A stretch of 27,805 nucleotides of DNA from Planctomycetota bacterium (GCA_030614245.1 JAUWKK010000003.1:1-27805); one strand, 5' to 3'; counted from the stretch's first letter, positions 1 to 7,171 are shown. The notes: generated from the sequence alone by a model not told the origin. Translations and numbers: made by a program.

Positions 1-1
1 C

Positions 2-118
2 CACCTCGACGGCTGCGCCAGGCCCCCCGAGCGGCCCGCGCCCGTGGAATTCGACACCCCCATCGATCGGGCAGTGGGACGGGAAAACGCCGACAGCGGC
101 GACGACATCCAGGCCTGA
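2..118 (+). CDS. C-terminal end of an unknown protein, cut by the window edge
   Basis: The second forward frame is open from the window start to a TGA at 116-118 and gives 38 residues of protein-like composition, acidic near the end and finishing in DSGDDIQA. The other forward frames give Arg/Pro-rich, low-complexity translations typical of non-coding frames in GC-rich DNA. The gene converges on the class II aldolase, with about 46 bases between the two stop codons. The fragment is too short to assign a family. It could be spurious. Confidence 0.4.
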   Translation, partial: HLDGCARPPERPAPVEFDTPIDRAVGRENADSGDDIQA

Positions 119-164
119 CGGCCGGCACCGGCGGCGTGCAGGCAACCTGTTGCATGTATCGCAC

Positions 165-815
165 TTACACAGATCCGGGACCGCAGCCCCGCGCCGCAGC
201 CCGCAACTCGGCCGTTGCTTCATCAGAAAGCGGCTGCGCCTGATCGCCTGCACGAAGGATCACCTCGCAGGCCAGCTCGAAGAATGCGGCTTTCTGGATT
301 ACGTCGGCGAGGCTCGCCCCGGCCGTCACGAGCCCGTGGTTGCGCATCACAGCCAGGTCGTGCCCTTTCATCGCCTGGACGACGGCCTCGGCAAGTTCGG
401 CGGAGCCCGGCAGGATGTACGGCACCGTCGCAATCGCGCCGATGTAATACGCAATCTCGGGGATGACGTGGAAATCCACCTGCGCCGGCTCGCAGCAGGC
501 GAGTGTGGTGGCGCTCGGTGACTGAAAATGCAGCACGGCATTCGCATCCGCACGCTCGCGCAGAATGCCGGCGTGGAAGCCTGTCTCGACGGAAGGCGTC
601 CCGCCATCGAGCATCTCGCCGTCGGAGATGCGACAGACCGCTACATCTCCGCGCGTCAGGTGGGCCATCCACGACCTGCTGGCGGTTATCAGCATACAGT
701 CGGCATCAATGCGCATCGAGAGGTTGCCGCTGCTGCAGCGCACCAGCCCATACGATGCGACTCGATGGGAAGCGGCGATGAACTCGTCTATCTGATGCTC
801 CGAAGCGTTGAGCAT
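165..815 (-). CDS. Class II aldolase/adducin family protein (sugar-phosphate aldolase type)
   Basis: The 216-aa protein has the usual length of fuculose/rhamnulose-phosphate aldolase relatives, which cleave a ketose phosphate with a zinc-bound enolate. The family features visible are the phosphate-binding segment around Ser28-Gly30-Asn31, a glutamate at position 77 where the catalytic acid is expected, His96 in the LHFQSP segment and His160 in the RNHGLV segment. The second zinc histidine, normally two residues after the first in an H-x-H pair, is Gln98 here, so metal binding may be altered. The substrate cannot be read from the sequence. An AGGA lies four bases before the ATG. The gene appears to be transcribed alone, with a long repeat-containing gap upstream. 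A role in deoxysugar breakdown would suit the polysaccharide-degrading genes elsewhere in the window. Confidence 0.85.
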   Translation of the reverse strand: MLNASEHQIDEFIAASHRVASYGLVRCSSGNLSMRIDADCMLITASRSWMAHLTRGDVAVCRISDGEMLDGGTPSVETGFHAGILRERADANAVLHFQSPSATTLACCEPAQVDFHVIPEIAYYIGAIATVPYILPGSAELAEAVVQAMKGHDLAVMRNHGLVTAGASLADVIQKAAFFELACEVILRAGDQAQPLSDEATAELRAAARGCGPGSV

Positions 816-951
816 TATCCTGCGTCCGGTCCTCTCGTGGGCTCGTCATCGCAACTTTGACAGCTCGTCACACAAGATACACGAAAGCACGCTAAAATGA
901 AAGGATTATCTCTCGCATTGGAGAACGTATCAGCCAGTCTGCGTAAGGCGG

Positions 952-994
952 GGATGGAACTACAGATTAACGCAGATGAGGTGGTCTGGCTGTC
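952..994 (+). repeat. Dispersed ACAGAT-type intergenic repeat, copy 1
   Basis: The sequence matches 17718-17763 closely. Both start GGATGGAAC, contain ACAGAT-N-AAC-N-CAGATGA and end GTGGTC. The second copy has one extra ten-base unit. Both lie between genes. A partly complementary CAGAT-like segment follows about 40 bases later (TATCTGTGTTCATC near 1015-1029), so the transcript could fold. Confidence 0.6.
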
Positions 995-1049
995 GATATG
1001 GGCCATTTTCTCATTATCTGTGTTCATCCGGTGCCTGCCTGCTGTGGGG

Positions 1050-1300
1050 TTGCCGTGGGCTGTCTTATTTCGCCCCTTACGGGGCTGGAATCCTTGAGGC
1101 CGTCTGCATTCCCACGGCGTTGCCGTGGGCTGTCTTACTCCGCCCTTTCAGGGCTGGAATCCTTGAGGCCGTCTGCATTCCCACGGCGTTGCCGTGGGCT
1201 GTTTTACTCCGCCCTTTCAGGGCTGGAATCCTTGAGGCCGTCTGCATTCCCACGGTGTTGCCGTGGGCTGTTTTACTTCGCCCCTTACGGGGCTGCAAGC
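1050..1300 (+). repeat. Four tandem units of a 69-70 bp double-hairpin repeat
   Basis: The core TGCCGTGGGC recurs at 1051, 1121, 1190 and 1259, a period of 69-70 bases. Each unit contains a CGCCC...GGGCTG hairpin. Between units is a second hairpin with an eight-base stem and a GTT loop (for example 1111-1129, CCCACGGC/GCCGTGGG). The sequence between hairpins is nearly identical in every unit, so this is not a CRISPR array. Single relatives lie at 8337-8382 and 27759-27801. The arrangement is reminiscent of REP/BIME-type elements. Confidence 0.85.
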
Positions 1301-1399
1301 CAATGTTGGGTGCCACGGTCAACTGTCCTCGGTTGGCCGTGCCTGCCCCACGTAAAACAGGCGACGGCTCTTCGCTGCGAAGCAGCGCAGGCATATAGG

Positions 1400-1417
1400 C
1401 TGGGGCTTCAGCCCCAG
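1400..1417. repeat. Short perfect inverted repeat
   Basis: CTGGGGC and GCCCCAG flank a TTCA loop, giving a seven-base stem. It lies between the tandem hairpin array and the end of the first methyltransferase gene. No T-run follows on the + strand, so it is not a clear terminator. Confidence 0.55.
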
Positions 1418-1511
1418 TAAAAGAGCGAAGCAAGACGAACCGCCCTGAAGGGGCGCAGCTTGTATGGGCATCTTTGGAGAGGTGGCGCCGCGGGCCCGGC
1501 CGAAGCTGCTC

Positions 1512-2447
1512 TCAGGGCTGCTTGCCCGAGATTGCAATGCAGACCAGTCTGTACCGGCACAGATCCTCGTGTCTCTTGCCCCGAAAGCTCTCGGCGAGAG
1601 GGAAACCGTCTCGAAGTGCCTGGATGGCGCGCGGGTCAATCTCGCTCATAGTCTCCACGATCCGGAGCGGGCTCCCTTCAAACAGGCGGCGATAGTCACT
1701 GGCGCGTAGACGATTGTGATAGGCAAACTGGTTGTCGTTGTAAGTAGCCCAGGTCTCGTCGTCGAATTGCAGGAAATTCACATTCGTGATCGCCGGATCC
1801 GTGTGGGCGAAATGGTCGGTGGGGTCTACTACGTGAGCCGATATGCCGCCAGGCCGGAGAATGCGATTCGCTTCGGCCAGTATGTCGGCCAGTATGTCGG
1901 GCGGAATGTGTTCAAGCACCGTGGTCGAGTAATGGACGTCAATTGAGTCGTCCTCGAGGCCGGTGTCGGTCGCGTCGGAGGGGGCAGCATACAGGATGTT
2001 CGCGCGAGCAAGGAACTCCTCGGGGCGGTCGATCAGTTCGGCGATGGTGCCCAGCCTGGCCGCAAGCGTGTCATCGCTCAGCACGTCGCTCCAAAGTGCG
2101 ATCAGCTTTTCCCTGTTATCCGCCATCCAGGCAAGTGCCCGGCTTAGTGCGGGCAGGTTGAGATATCGGTGGATATCGACCGTCCGAACGCTTGCGGCAC
2201 CGCACATCCAGAAGCCGATCGGTGCGAGTGGGAGCCATCCGGTGCCTACATCAAAGACACGTGCTCCGTCGCCCAGCACGCCATGCTCCTGGATGAGCAG
2301 CGCAATGCGATGCTGCTCGGCGAATCGGTCGAGATAGCGAGGATGGCGCAGCCCGCCGGCAAACTCCTGCAGCAGGAGGTAGAAAGACCTTCCCATTGGC
2401 AGCGTGGTGCAGGCTCGTTGTATGAACGATTTCAGCTTCCAGTTCAT
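1512..2447 (-). CDS. Class I SAM-dependent methyltransferase
   Basis: The 311-aa protein has a Rossmann-type methyltransferase core: motif I VFDVGTG at residues 64-70, an acidic end of the second strand at VDIH (90-93), and a post-core segment with YSTTVLEHIPP near 173-183 followed by NRILRPGG (194-201). These are typical of Methyltransf_11/25-type enzymes. A large C-terminal part after the core probably determines substrate, which is unknown. The gene precedes nothing obviously co-transcribed and follows a second methyltransferase of similar design in the same direction, about 135 bases away. The pair could modify a sugar or glycan in a surface polysaccharide pathway, but no glycosyltransferase is present here to support that. 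No strong ribosome site is visible before the ATG, so a start further in is possible. Confidence 0.8.
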   Translation of the reverse strand: MNWKLKSFIQRACTTLPMGRSFYLLLQEFAGGLRHPRYLDRFAEQHRIALLIQEHGVLGDGARVFDVGTGWLPLAPIGFWMCGAASVRTVDIHRYLNLPALSRALAWMADNREKLIALWSDVLSDDTLAARLGTIAELIDRPEEFLARANILYAAPSDATDTGLEDDSIDVHYSTTVLEHIPPDILADILAEANRILRPGGISAHVVDPTDHFAHTDPAITNVNFLQFDDETWATYNDNQFAYHNRLRASDYRRLFEGSPLRIVETMSEIDPRAIQALRDGFPLAESFRGKRHEDLCRYRLVCIAISGKQP

Positions 2448-2582
2448 TACAGTCCAACTCAGAAGAGCTTTCGCGGCGGTGTATTTCGTCTGCCGAAGTC
2501 GGTTGTGTTAACGCAGTCATCGCCGCTGACATCGGCCGGGAAGCGCTGCAATGGGCAAGAAGACGGAGCAACAGCCCGAAGT

Positions 2583-3539
2583 CTATTCCTTCACTGCCAG
2601 AATATGAGCGCTCTTGGTCGTCAGGTCCTCGTCGGAGATGTGCTCATATCGGCGGGCGAGCCTGCTTCGTTGAGTGCCGCCGGTATCTGTTACGGGCAGC
2701 ACGCAGACCACTCTGCACCCGGTCTTCTTCAGAAGCTCGACGTGTGTCGAGAGGGGCTCTCTGTTTATCAGGAAGCGTTTCCTGCCCTTGATCAGCCGCC
2801 ATGTGAAATCGGACAGAGACCAATGTCCGTTCCACGTCTCGGTGATATTATGGCTGCTGAAATCGATTTGATGAGACATCACGCCGCCTGTCTTGAGCCA
2901 GCGACGCATCGCCCGACAGGTCGCATCGATCTCTTCCACGTGCTCCAGCACCGCCTGCGAGAAGATCATGTCCACCGTTTCCGGCTCGATCACGGCTGAA
3001 TCATACCACGGGCAGATGTAGCGGATCGCAGAGCCACCCTGCGGCCCGTCAGGCATATCGAGCAGGTCTTGTCTGATCCGCTCCAACTTCGCCGCATCGA
3101 GGCTGACGCCCAGCCTCTCTTCCGTCAGGATTTCTGAGGGGAACCCATAAGATCTCAAGCGCGGGTACACATCCGGGAATTCATCTTCATCCGGGATGTC
3201 AGCCCTATCGGCAAACAGCCCCACGAGCTCTTCGAATATCGCCCGGTTCCTCTTCGTGGTCGTATACTCCACCACGTCCAGAGCGTAGTATTTCTGCGAG
3301 CCGGTCAACAACCCCGCCAAGCCGCTGCCTATAGAATCCCCGGGGCCAAGTTCGGCGATCACTGCCGGCTGCGTTGGCAGGCCGTAGTCCTGTGCAAGAC
3401 ACAGATGCCTCAACCATACGCTGTAGCAGTACCTCGCGGAAATCGTCCCGCCGGTTCCCCTGGAGGACGACAGCCACTTGACCGAGGACAGCCACGGGAT
3501 GTAGCTCTTGATCCCGCCCAGGATCGGTCGTATTCTCAT
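2583..3539 (-). CDS. Class I SAM-dependent methyltransferase, second of a pair
   Basis: I choose the ATG at 3539 (318 aa), with AAAGG just upstream and GAGGG a little further back. The frame stays open to 3620, but the added residues look non-native. The core shows an ELGPGDS motif I near residues 63-69, ALDVVEY as the second strand and DMIFSQAVLEHVEEI near 190-204, followed by a KTGG turn. This is the pattern of Methyltransf_11-type enzymes. An N-terminal extension containing SYIPWL precedes the fold. The substrate is unknown. It shares orientation and architecture with the downstream methyltransferase, and the two may act on the same product. Confidence 0.8.
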   Translation of the reverse strand: MRIRPILGGIKSYIPWLSSVKWLSSSRGTGGTISARYCYSVWLRHLCLAQDYGLPTQPAVIAELGPGDSIGSGLAGLLTGSQKYYALDVVEYTTTKRNRAIFEELVGLFADRADIPDEDEFPDVYPRLRSYGFPSEILTEERLGVSLDAAKLERIRQDLLDMPDGPQGGSAIRYICPWYDSAVIEPETVDMIFSQAVLEHVEEIDATCRAMRRWLKTGGVMSHQIDFSSHNITETWNGHWSLSDFTWRLIKGRKRFLINREPLSTHVELLKKTGCRVVCVLPVTDTGGTQRSRLARRYEHISDEDLTTKSAHILAVKE

Positions 3540-3741
3540 GCCTTTGTTCCCTCGCACCATCCCCGCGTGGCCATGTAAGCAGATTGCAGCGCGAGTTGCA
3601 AGTGGATTTAGTGTAAACAACAGCCCATTTGCGGGGATTGCGGGGGACGTCAGAGCGGTGGGCCCACCCGAGGCGGCTGACTAGACAAGTGGGGGGAGAC
3701 CGCACATGCCGCCGGGCGGGGGCTGTCGAGTTTGTGGTAGC

Positions 3742-4644
3742 TCATGGGGATGGGACCCGGTAGTCATGATATTCAATGGGCGCGTCGAGATCGTTCCGGA
3801 GCAGAATATGCAATTGGCGAAGTACACGACAGAGGACCGTGCTTTCTCCGATATCCATCGTGAACATGCTCTTGTAGCCGTCGCTCTGCACGGCAATGAT
3901 GGCGTCGGCCAGGCACGCGCATGTTTTGCACTTCCGCAGAAGCGTCGGATCCTCACATGCCAGACCTATCAAATCGGCAAAACCTGACAGCTGCTCTGTT
4001 TTCCATGGACTTTCGAGTGATTGCCTGCTCCTGGTCTTCGGCGGCGGGTCGGGAAGATCATCAATTGCCACCTTAATCTTGAGGAACAGTTCCCTATGTT
4101 CGTCGAAGAATTGGCCCAGCGAACAATTGGCCTTTGTCCCGGGGGATACGTATGGATTGGTCCACTTCGGACCATCCTGAGTTGCCCAATTGCAGCCAAT
4201 CCCCCCGTCGTGCACATCATCACAGATATCATTCACTGCCGCAGTGCCGTGATGGAGGAGAACGCGCAATGAGCTTACGGCTCGTTCTGTATCATCCGGA
4301 TGATTGAAATGTCTTCTGAGCAGATTGAAAAACCAGAGACTCTTTCTCCTGTGATCTGATAGTGTGGGTATGAGATTGTTGTTGATATGATCAGCCAGCT
4401 TCTCCAAGCTTCCCCGCCGCTTGAGCTCCTTTAGATAGTATTTCGCCTGGGTTAGAATCTGATTCCCATATTCCAGCTTGACGTAGCTGCCGGTTCCTTT
4501 GAAACCGAACTTCGCCAGCTCTCCATCAACCTTGGCCTCCCAGTCATCCCCCCGGAGGCGGGCGAGATGAATGCTCGTGTCCAGGAAGACTTCCATCGGC
4601 AGTTTTATGTCCGGGAGAGCTTCAACTGAGTTCTCTGAAGACAT
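3742..4644 (-). CDS. PIN-like domain protein (probable ribonuclease), last gene of cassette A
   Basis: The protein is 300 aa from the ATG at 4644, which has GGAGG/AGGG upstream; the frame could extend to a TTG. The N-terminal strand VFLDTS places an aspartate at residue 22, as in PIN nucleases. A glutamate follows in KLEYGNQ. Near the C-terminus LADAIIAVQSDG (Asp247) and FTMDIGES (Asp264) match the remaining acidic motifs. The middle is a long helical insert, so the protein is much bigger than VapC toxins (about 130 aa). PIN enzymes cut RNA with metal ions. The gene overlaps the preceding one by 23 bases and ends the accessory operon. Base composition is visibly more AT-rich than the flanking metabolic genes. 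The fold is inferred from motifs only. Confidence 0.65.
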   Translation of the reverse strand: MSSENSVEALPDIKLPMEVFLDTSIHLARLRGDDWEAKVDGELAKFGFKGTGSYVKLEYGNQILTQAKYYLKELKRRGSLEKLADHINNNLIPTLSDHRRKSLWFFNLLRRHFNHPDDTERAVSSLRVLLHHGTAAVNDICDDVHDGGIGCNWATQDGPKWTNPYVSPGTKANCSLGQFFDEHRELFLKIKVAIDDLPDPPPKTRSRQSLESPWKTEQLSGFADLIGLACEDPTLLRKCKTCACLADAIIAVQSDGYKSMFTMDIGESTVLCRVLRQLHILLRNDLDAPIEYHDYRVPSP

Positions 4645-5203
4645 GGCACCCTGCCCTCCGCAAGATGGTAACAAATCCGCTTATGTCCCTATAGGTCAGG
4701 GGGTCCGACCGAGCACAGGATCCAATCACGCGCTTTATGCCTTCGAGTTGTTGAGAAGAGATGCTCTCGGGAGCGGCATCAAGGAGCAGGCACTGCAAGG
4801 TGTTTATCAGATCGCGAAAGGGATCTTCTCTAAAACTGCGGTATTCCCATAGCTCTTCGAGACAATCGCAGAGATCACTGAGGGCGTTGGCTCTCTCGAA
4901 TATGTCGTCTGGGCTATTGGAAGCCACTTCAATAGCCTTCAGGCAGGCATCGAAGGCAATATTGATGCGATGACGCACTGCTGAAGTGGGGAGCGCACGG
5001 GGCACAGGTGCCATTTGCTCCGTCTCACCCGTCAAGTCTAGCTGCGACGATAGGATCCCCGCGAGCATCGCCCCTCCAGCCGTATCTGCGCTTTCAAAGC
5101 GCTCCAATGCCGACTGCATCGATGCTGTGCTACCTCCGTCATCGTCACTATACCCGGCCGCGTATGGGCGTCCCATTTGATCTTTCGCTTGCGTAGGCGA
5201 CAT
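4622..5203 (-). CDS. Uncharacterised protein of cassette A
   Basis: I do not recognise this 193-aa protein. The ATG at 5203 has a GAAAGGA site with good spacing that overlaps the stop of the preceding gene, leaving a four-base gap; the frame itself extends to 5263. The first 60 residues are polar and rich in Gly, Ser and Asp (DDDGGSTAS), probably disordered. The rest looks like an all-helical domain with a Cys-containing segment (LSDLCDCLEELWEY) and a C-terminal helix pair. There is no signal peptide or membrane segment. Its position between a TIGR04255-like protein and a PIN-like nuclease, with overlaps or tiny gaps, suggests it works with them, possibly as a regulator or inhibitor of the nuclease. 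That role is inference only. Confidence 0.6.
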   Translation of the reverse strand: MSPTQAKDQMGRPYAAGYSDDDGGSTASMQSALERFESADTAGGAMLAGILSSQLDLTGETEQMAPVPRALPTSAVRHRINIAFDACLKAIEVASNSPDDIFERANALSDLCDCLEELWEYRSFREDPFRDLINTLQCLLLDAAPESISSQQLEGIKRVIGSCARSDPLTYRDISGFVTILRRAGCHVFRELS

Positions 5204-5207
5204 CGGT

Positions 5208-6032
5208 TTATCCTTTCTGCCCGGAGTGGAATAGATCCCTGACAAACTGCTTACTCCACTCATGGTGTGGTAGAATGAAATCGGACATCACGTCCAGACG
5301 ATCAGGATACGGGGGCCATCTTAGGAAATGATCGGTGTCCACGCAGACTGCAAATTGAGGGAGATTCTCGATAATCTTCTTGGCTTTGTAGGAGTCCACT
5401 AATGCCTGTTTGCGGTCAGCCTTCTGTTCTGGGCTAAGGTGGAGCGTATGTGCTCTAATCTTAGCAATCTCAAGCGTCTCGCGCCCTGGGAGTGCCGATA
5501 ATTCGACAGCGCTGACCGCGATGCGAGTCATGCACGTCTCGCGTTCGGCCACCATGATAGAAGTGACCTCATCCGCAGCCTCAATGCCGATTTCCTTCAT
5601 TCGCTCCACGTTTACAAGCGCGAGAGCCTTGACGGCTTCTTTAGCGCGGTCCAATGAGTCATATGGGATTAAGTGCCACACCCTGAAACCGATTCGTGTG
5701 AACGCAGTCAGGTCCAAGCGGTCCACGATTGTTGCCGTAAGGTCTTTTGCCAGCTGGGCGAAGTCGTCCACGGGCATGAGAGTCGTGACCGAGTTGCTTA
5801 CCTCTTGGCTGAAATCAAGCTTCTGACTGCTGAAATGGAGGGTTGCCTCCGTATCCGGATCCCGTAAGGCGCAGCCCTGCGGATTCACGGCAGGGACCTG
5901 CCAATCGGGATGCTGCCGGAGAATATCATTTATGGTTGAGCCGCAGCGATCCAGAAAGCTGAAGCCGTAATCATAGCGGAGTGCAAACACGAGCTTGCGC
6001 GGGATTACTGTAAGACTGTTGCGGCCGGGCAT
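5208..6032 (-). CDS. TIGR04255-like protein of cassette A
   Basis: The protein is 274 aa from the ATG at 6032, which has GGGGGA about eight bases upstream; an upstream TTG is less likely. The order of elements resembles the sporadically distributed TIGR04255 family. It has a short beta start with LVFALRYDYGF, a strand pair around ALRDPDTEATLHFSSQKLDF, a helix, then FTRIGFRVWHLIP (residues 110-122), and near the end FAVCVDTDHF followed by a helix with HHEWSKQFVRDLF. The other member in this window (18374-19147) has clearer family motifs. The biochemical function of the family is unknown. The gene overlaps the protease-like gene upstream by 28 bases. The family link is by pattern and needs a profile search. 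Confidence 0.5.
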   Translation of the reverse strand: MPGRNSLTVIPRKLVFALRYDYGFSFLDRCGSTINDILRQHPDWQVPAVNPQGCALRDPDTEATLHFSSQKLDFSQEVSNSVTTLMPVDDFAQLAKDLTATIVDRLDLTAFTRIGFRVWHLIPYDSLDRAKEAVKALALVNVERMKEIGIEAADEVTSIMVAERETCMTRIAVSAVELSALPGRETLEIAKIRAHTLHLSPEQKADRKQALVDSYKAKKIIENLPQFAVCVDTDHFLRWPPYPDRLDVMSDFILPHHEWSKQFVRDLFHSGQKG

Positions 6033-6499
6033 GTAATGATCCCCCACCAAAACACGATTGGCGCAGAAACTAAACGATCAATTCCATTATAGGCATCAAC
6101 GGTGCAGAGTGCAATCCACTTTCCATCCCTCCCCCAGGGCAAAGGCGGCACGACAGCCCTGATGTTGGTGCCGAAGATCGATCTGAGATAGTCAACCAGA
6201 GATTCAGTCGCTGCGATGGCTCCTCCGGGGGTGTGGAGAACGAGATCCAGGCCCTTCTTTGTATCCAGGCCGTGCATGCATGTCATGAAGCCGCCCTTGT
6301 CACCATCCTGGATCTGATTATTCGGAGCAGCCGGCTTTTGCAGCCAGCCGGAGTAGTAGATGATCACGTTCCGCCCTGTGATCTTGTGAAGGTCCTTCAG
6401 GTATTTGCGACGCAGATTGTCGAACATGTGGCCAACTGCGTGCTGGGCGTCTCGCTCAATCTTCTGGAAGATAGCGAGTTGCTCGTGCCAGTCTGGCAT
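6005..6499 (-). CDS. Serine dehydrogenase proteinase (SDH_sah/ClpP-like) with lost C-terminal half
   Basis: The ATG at 6499 has a clear GGAGG site. Of 164 residues, about the first 120 match the SDH_sah family well: RRKYLKDL, TGRNVIIYYSGWLQKP, GFMTCMHGLD, and GLDLVLHTPGGAIAATESLVDYLRS. These correspond to the ClpP-like part with the oxyanion GG. After IRAVVPP the expected serine segment (usually MSAGT) is absent. The sequence turns into an unrelated tail containing GRDGKWIALCTVDAYNG and stops, so the protein is roughly half the usual size of about 280 aa. It probably has no peptidase activity. It overlaps the small gene before it by 44 bases and the TIGR04255-like gene after it by 28. A deletion or recombination near 6140 is likely. 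Confidence 0.7.
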   Translation of the reverse strand: MPDWHEQLAIFQKIERDAQHAVGHMFDNLRRKYLKDLHKITGRNVIIYYSGWLQKPAAPNNQIQDGDKGGFMTCMHGLDTKKGLDLVLHTPGGAIAATESLVDYLRSIFGTNIRAVVPPLPWGRDGKWIALCTVDAYNGIDRLVSAPIVFWWGIITCPAATVLQ

Positions 6500-6665
6500 T
6501 TACATCCTCCCCTGGCAGCGGATAGGTATCACCGGTGGTGACCACCTTTTGCCTTACGCTCTGCCTGTTGACACGGATGTGTCGCATCTTATTGAAGCGA
6601 TCACGATCCTCTTGAGTAAACAACCCCAGTTTGCGGAATGTGGCGTCGATCTGTTGCTTAGTCAT
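6456..6665 (-). CDS. Small uncharacterised protein, first gene of cassette A
   Basis: The start is fixed by a strong AAGGAGAG site at 6671-6678 before the ATG at 6665, giving 69 aa. It is a basic, probably helical protein starting MTKQQIDATFRKLGLF, with an Arg-rich middle and a less charged tail. There is no recognisable domain or membrane segment. It overlaps the protease-like gene by 44 bases and is the first gene after the promoter at 6782-6809. The size and position would suit a DNA-binding regulator or an antitoxin, but nothing in the sequence proves that. Confidence 0.65.
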   Translation of the reverse strand: MTKQQIDATFRKLGLFTQEDRDRFNKMRHIRVNRQSVRQKVVTTGDTYPLPGEDVNARLARATRYLPED

Positions 6666-6781
6666 GGCACTCTCCTTTGAATCACAGATGTGACGCTTAG
6701 AGTATCGGAGAATCATGCATGCTGTTCAGCTATAAATGACCTCATATACGGCTGGCTTGGCGCTTTGCCAACCTATGCTAT

Positions 6782-6809
6782 ATAATACTGTGTTCCAAGT
6801 GATTGTCAA
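6782..6809 (-). promoter_or_regulatory. Near-consensus sigma70-type promoter of cassette A
   Basis: Reading the - strand, TTGACA (6804-6809) is followed after 16 bases by TATTAT (6782-6787). The first coding ATG is about 117 bases further on (6665). The leader between them has an imperfect hairpin (TTGGC/GCCAA near 6755-6772). The sequence is AT-rich compared with its surroundings, consistent with acquired DNA. Confidence 0.6.
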
Positions 6810-6839
6810 GTACTTTTTCCCAATCTCCGCCAGTTTTCG

Positions 6840-6971
6840 TCATTTTTCCAAGGCGAAGGCGGCTTGATACCGGCCCTCGCCGTACTTGGTGTAATACTCC
6901 GCCCAGCCAGCCCGGACCATCTCGACGTTGACGCCTTCTACGAAGACGAAGGCGAGTATGCGTCCCTTCAT
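6840..6971 (-). pseudogene. Fragment of a staphylococcal-nuclease-like (SNase, thermonuclease) gene
   Basis: A 43-aa frame from the ATG at 6971 to the TGA at 6840-6842 reads MKGRILAFVFVEGVNVEMVR and continues AGWAEYYTKYGEGRYQAAF. This matches the C-terminal part of the SNase fold, where a G-R-x-L-A-(Y/F)-V-F strand, then G-x-N-V-E-M-V-R-x-G-(W/Y) and a helix ending in AAF are characteristic. Full SNase domains are over 100 aa and contain the catalytic arginine/aspartate half, which is missing. The start codon and first four codons coincide with the end of the duplicated module (GATGAAGGGACG), so the nuclease seems to have lost its 5' half, joining the native start to the 3' part. Confidence 0.65.
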
Positions 6972-7171
6972 CGGCCGTCGCCATGGGACGGGAAATCCAT
7001 TCCCCCGCCCGCATAGGCGGATGATACGCGGATGTGCGGATGCGTGTCAAGCGCAAAAGGCGCAGGCCGAGTCTTGTTGAGAGCATCAGTATTGCACGAG
7101 GGGCGTGACGTTGGAATGCTCAGCGCTGTGCCGATTCAGACGCCATTGCAGCGAAGGTATCCTTGACGCGC
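6961..7171 (-). repeat. Duplicated boundary module, copy A (reductase 3' end, promoter, leader)
   Basis: Read on the - strand this 211-base segment aligns along its whole length with 17776-17987 on the + strand. It comprises the last 17 codons of the aldo/keto reductase gene, a shared CAACGTCACGCCCCTCGTGC block, a promoter (TTGACA/TATCAT), a GCGGGCGGGG block and a common start-codon region. In this copy the reductase is intact, so it is probably the parent arrangement. Confidence 0.8.
7021..7050 (-). promoter_or_regulatory. Promoter inside module copy A
   Basis: TTGACA (7045-7050) and TATCAT (7021-7026) are separated by 18 bases on the - strand. Both hexamers and most of the spacer are kept in the second module copy, although the flanking reductase codons have drifted. 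This suggests selection on the promoter. It would drive transcription into the nuclease fragment and then cassette A. Confidence 0.55.

Larger units (their letters stand above)
816..1511. other. Gene-poor interval filled with repeats
   Basis: No convincing gene is seen in about 700 bases. The interval holds a diverged copy of an ACAGATNAAC-type dispersed repeat near 952-994, a four-unit tandem hairpin repeat at 1050-1300, a hairpin at 1400-1417 and another short GCCC/GGGC inverted repeat around 1442-1456. Short open frames here read straight through the repeats and are not protein-like. Confidence 0.6.

Noticed and set aside
1050..1300. CRISPR-like regular spacing
   Set aside because: The period is regular, but the sequence between the hairpins is nearly the same in all units, so there are no unique spacers, and no cas genes are nearby.
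897..1398. Short open frames on the + strand running through the tandem repeats
   Set aside because: The translation simply repeats the DNA repeat (for example LPWAVLLRP units) and has no good ribosome site.
6778..7086. A 102-codon open frame on the - strand
   Set aside because: It is Arg-rich without motifs and in a different phase from the SNase fragment, which explains the same bases better.
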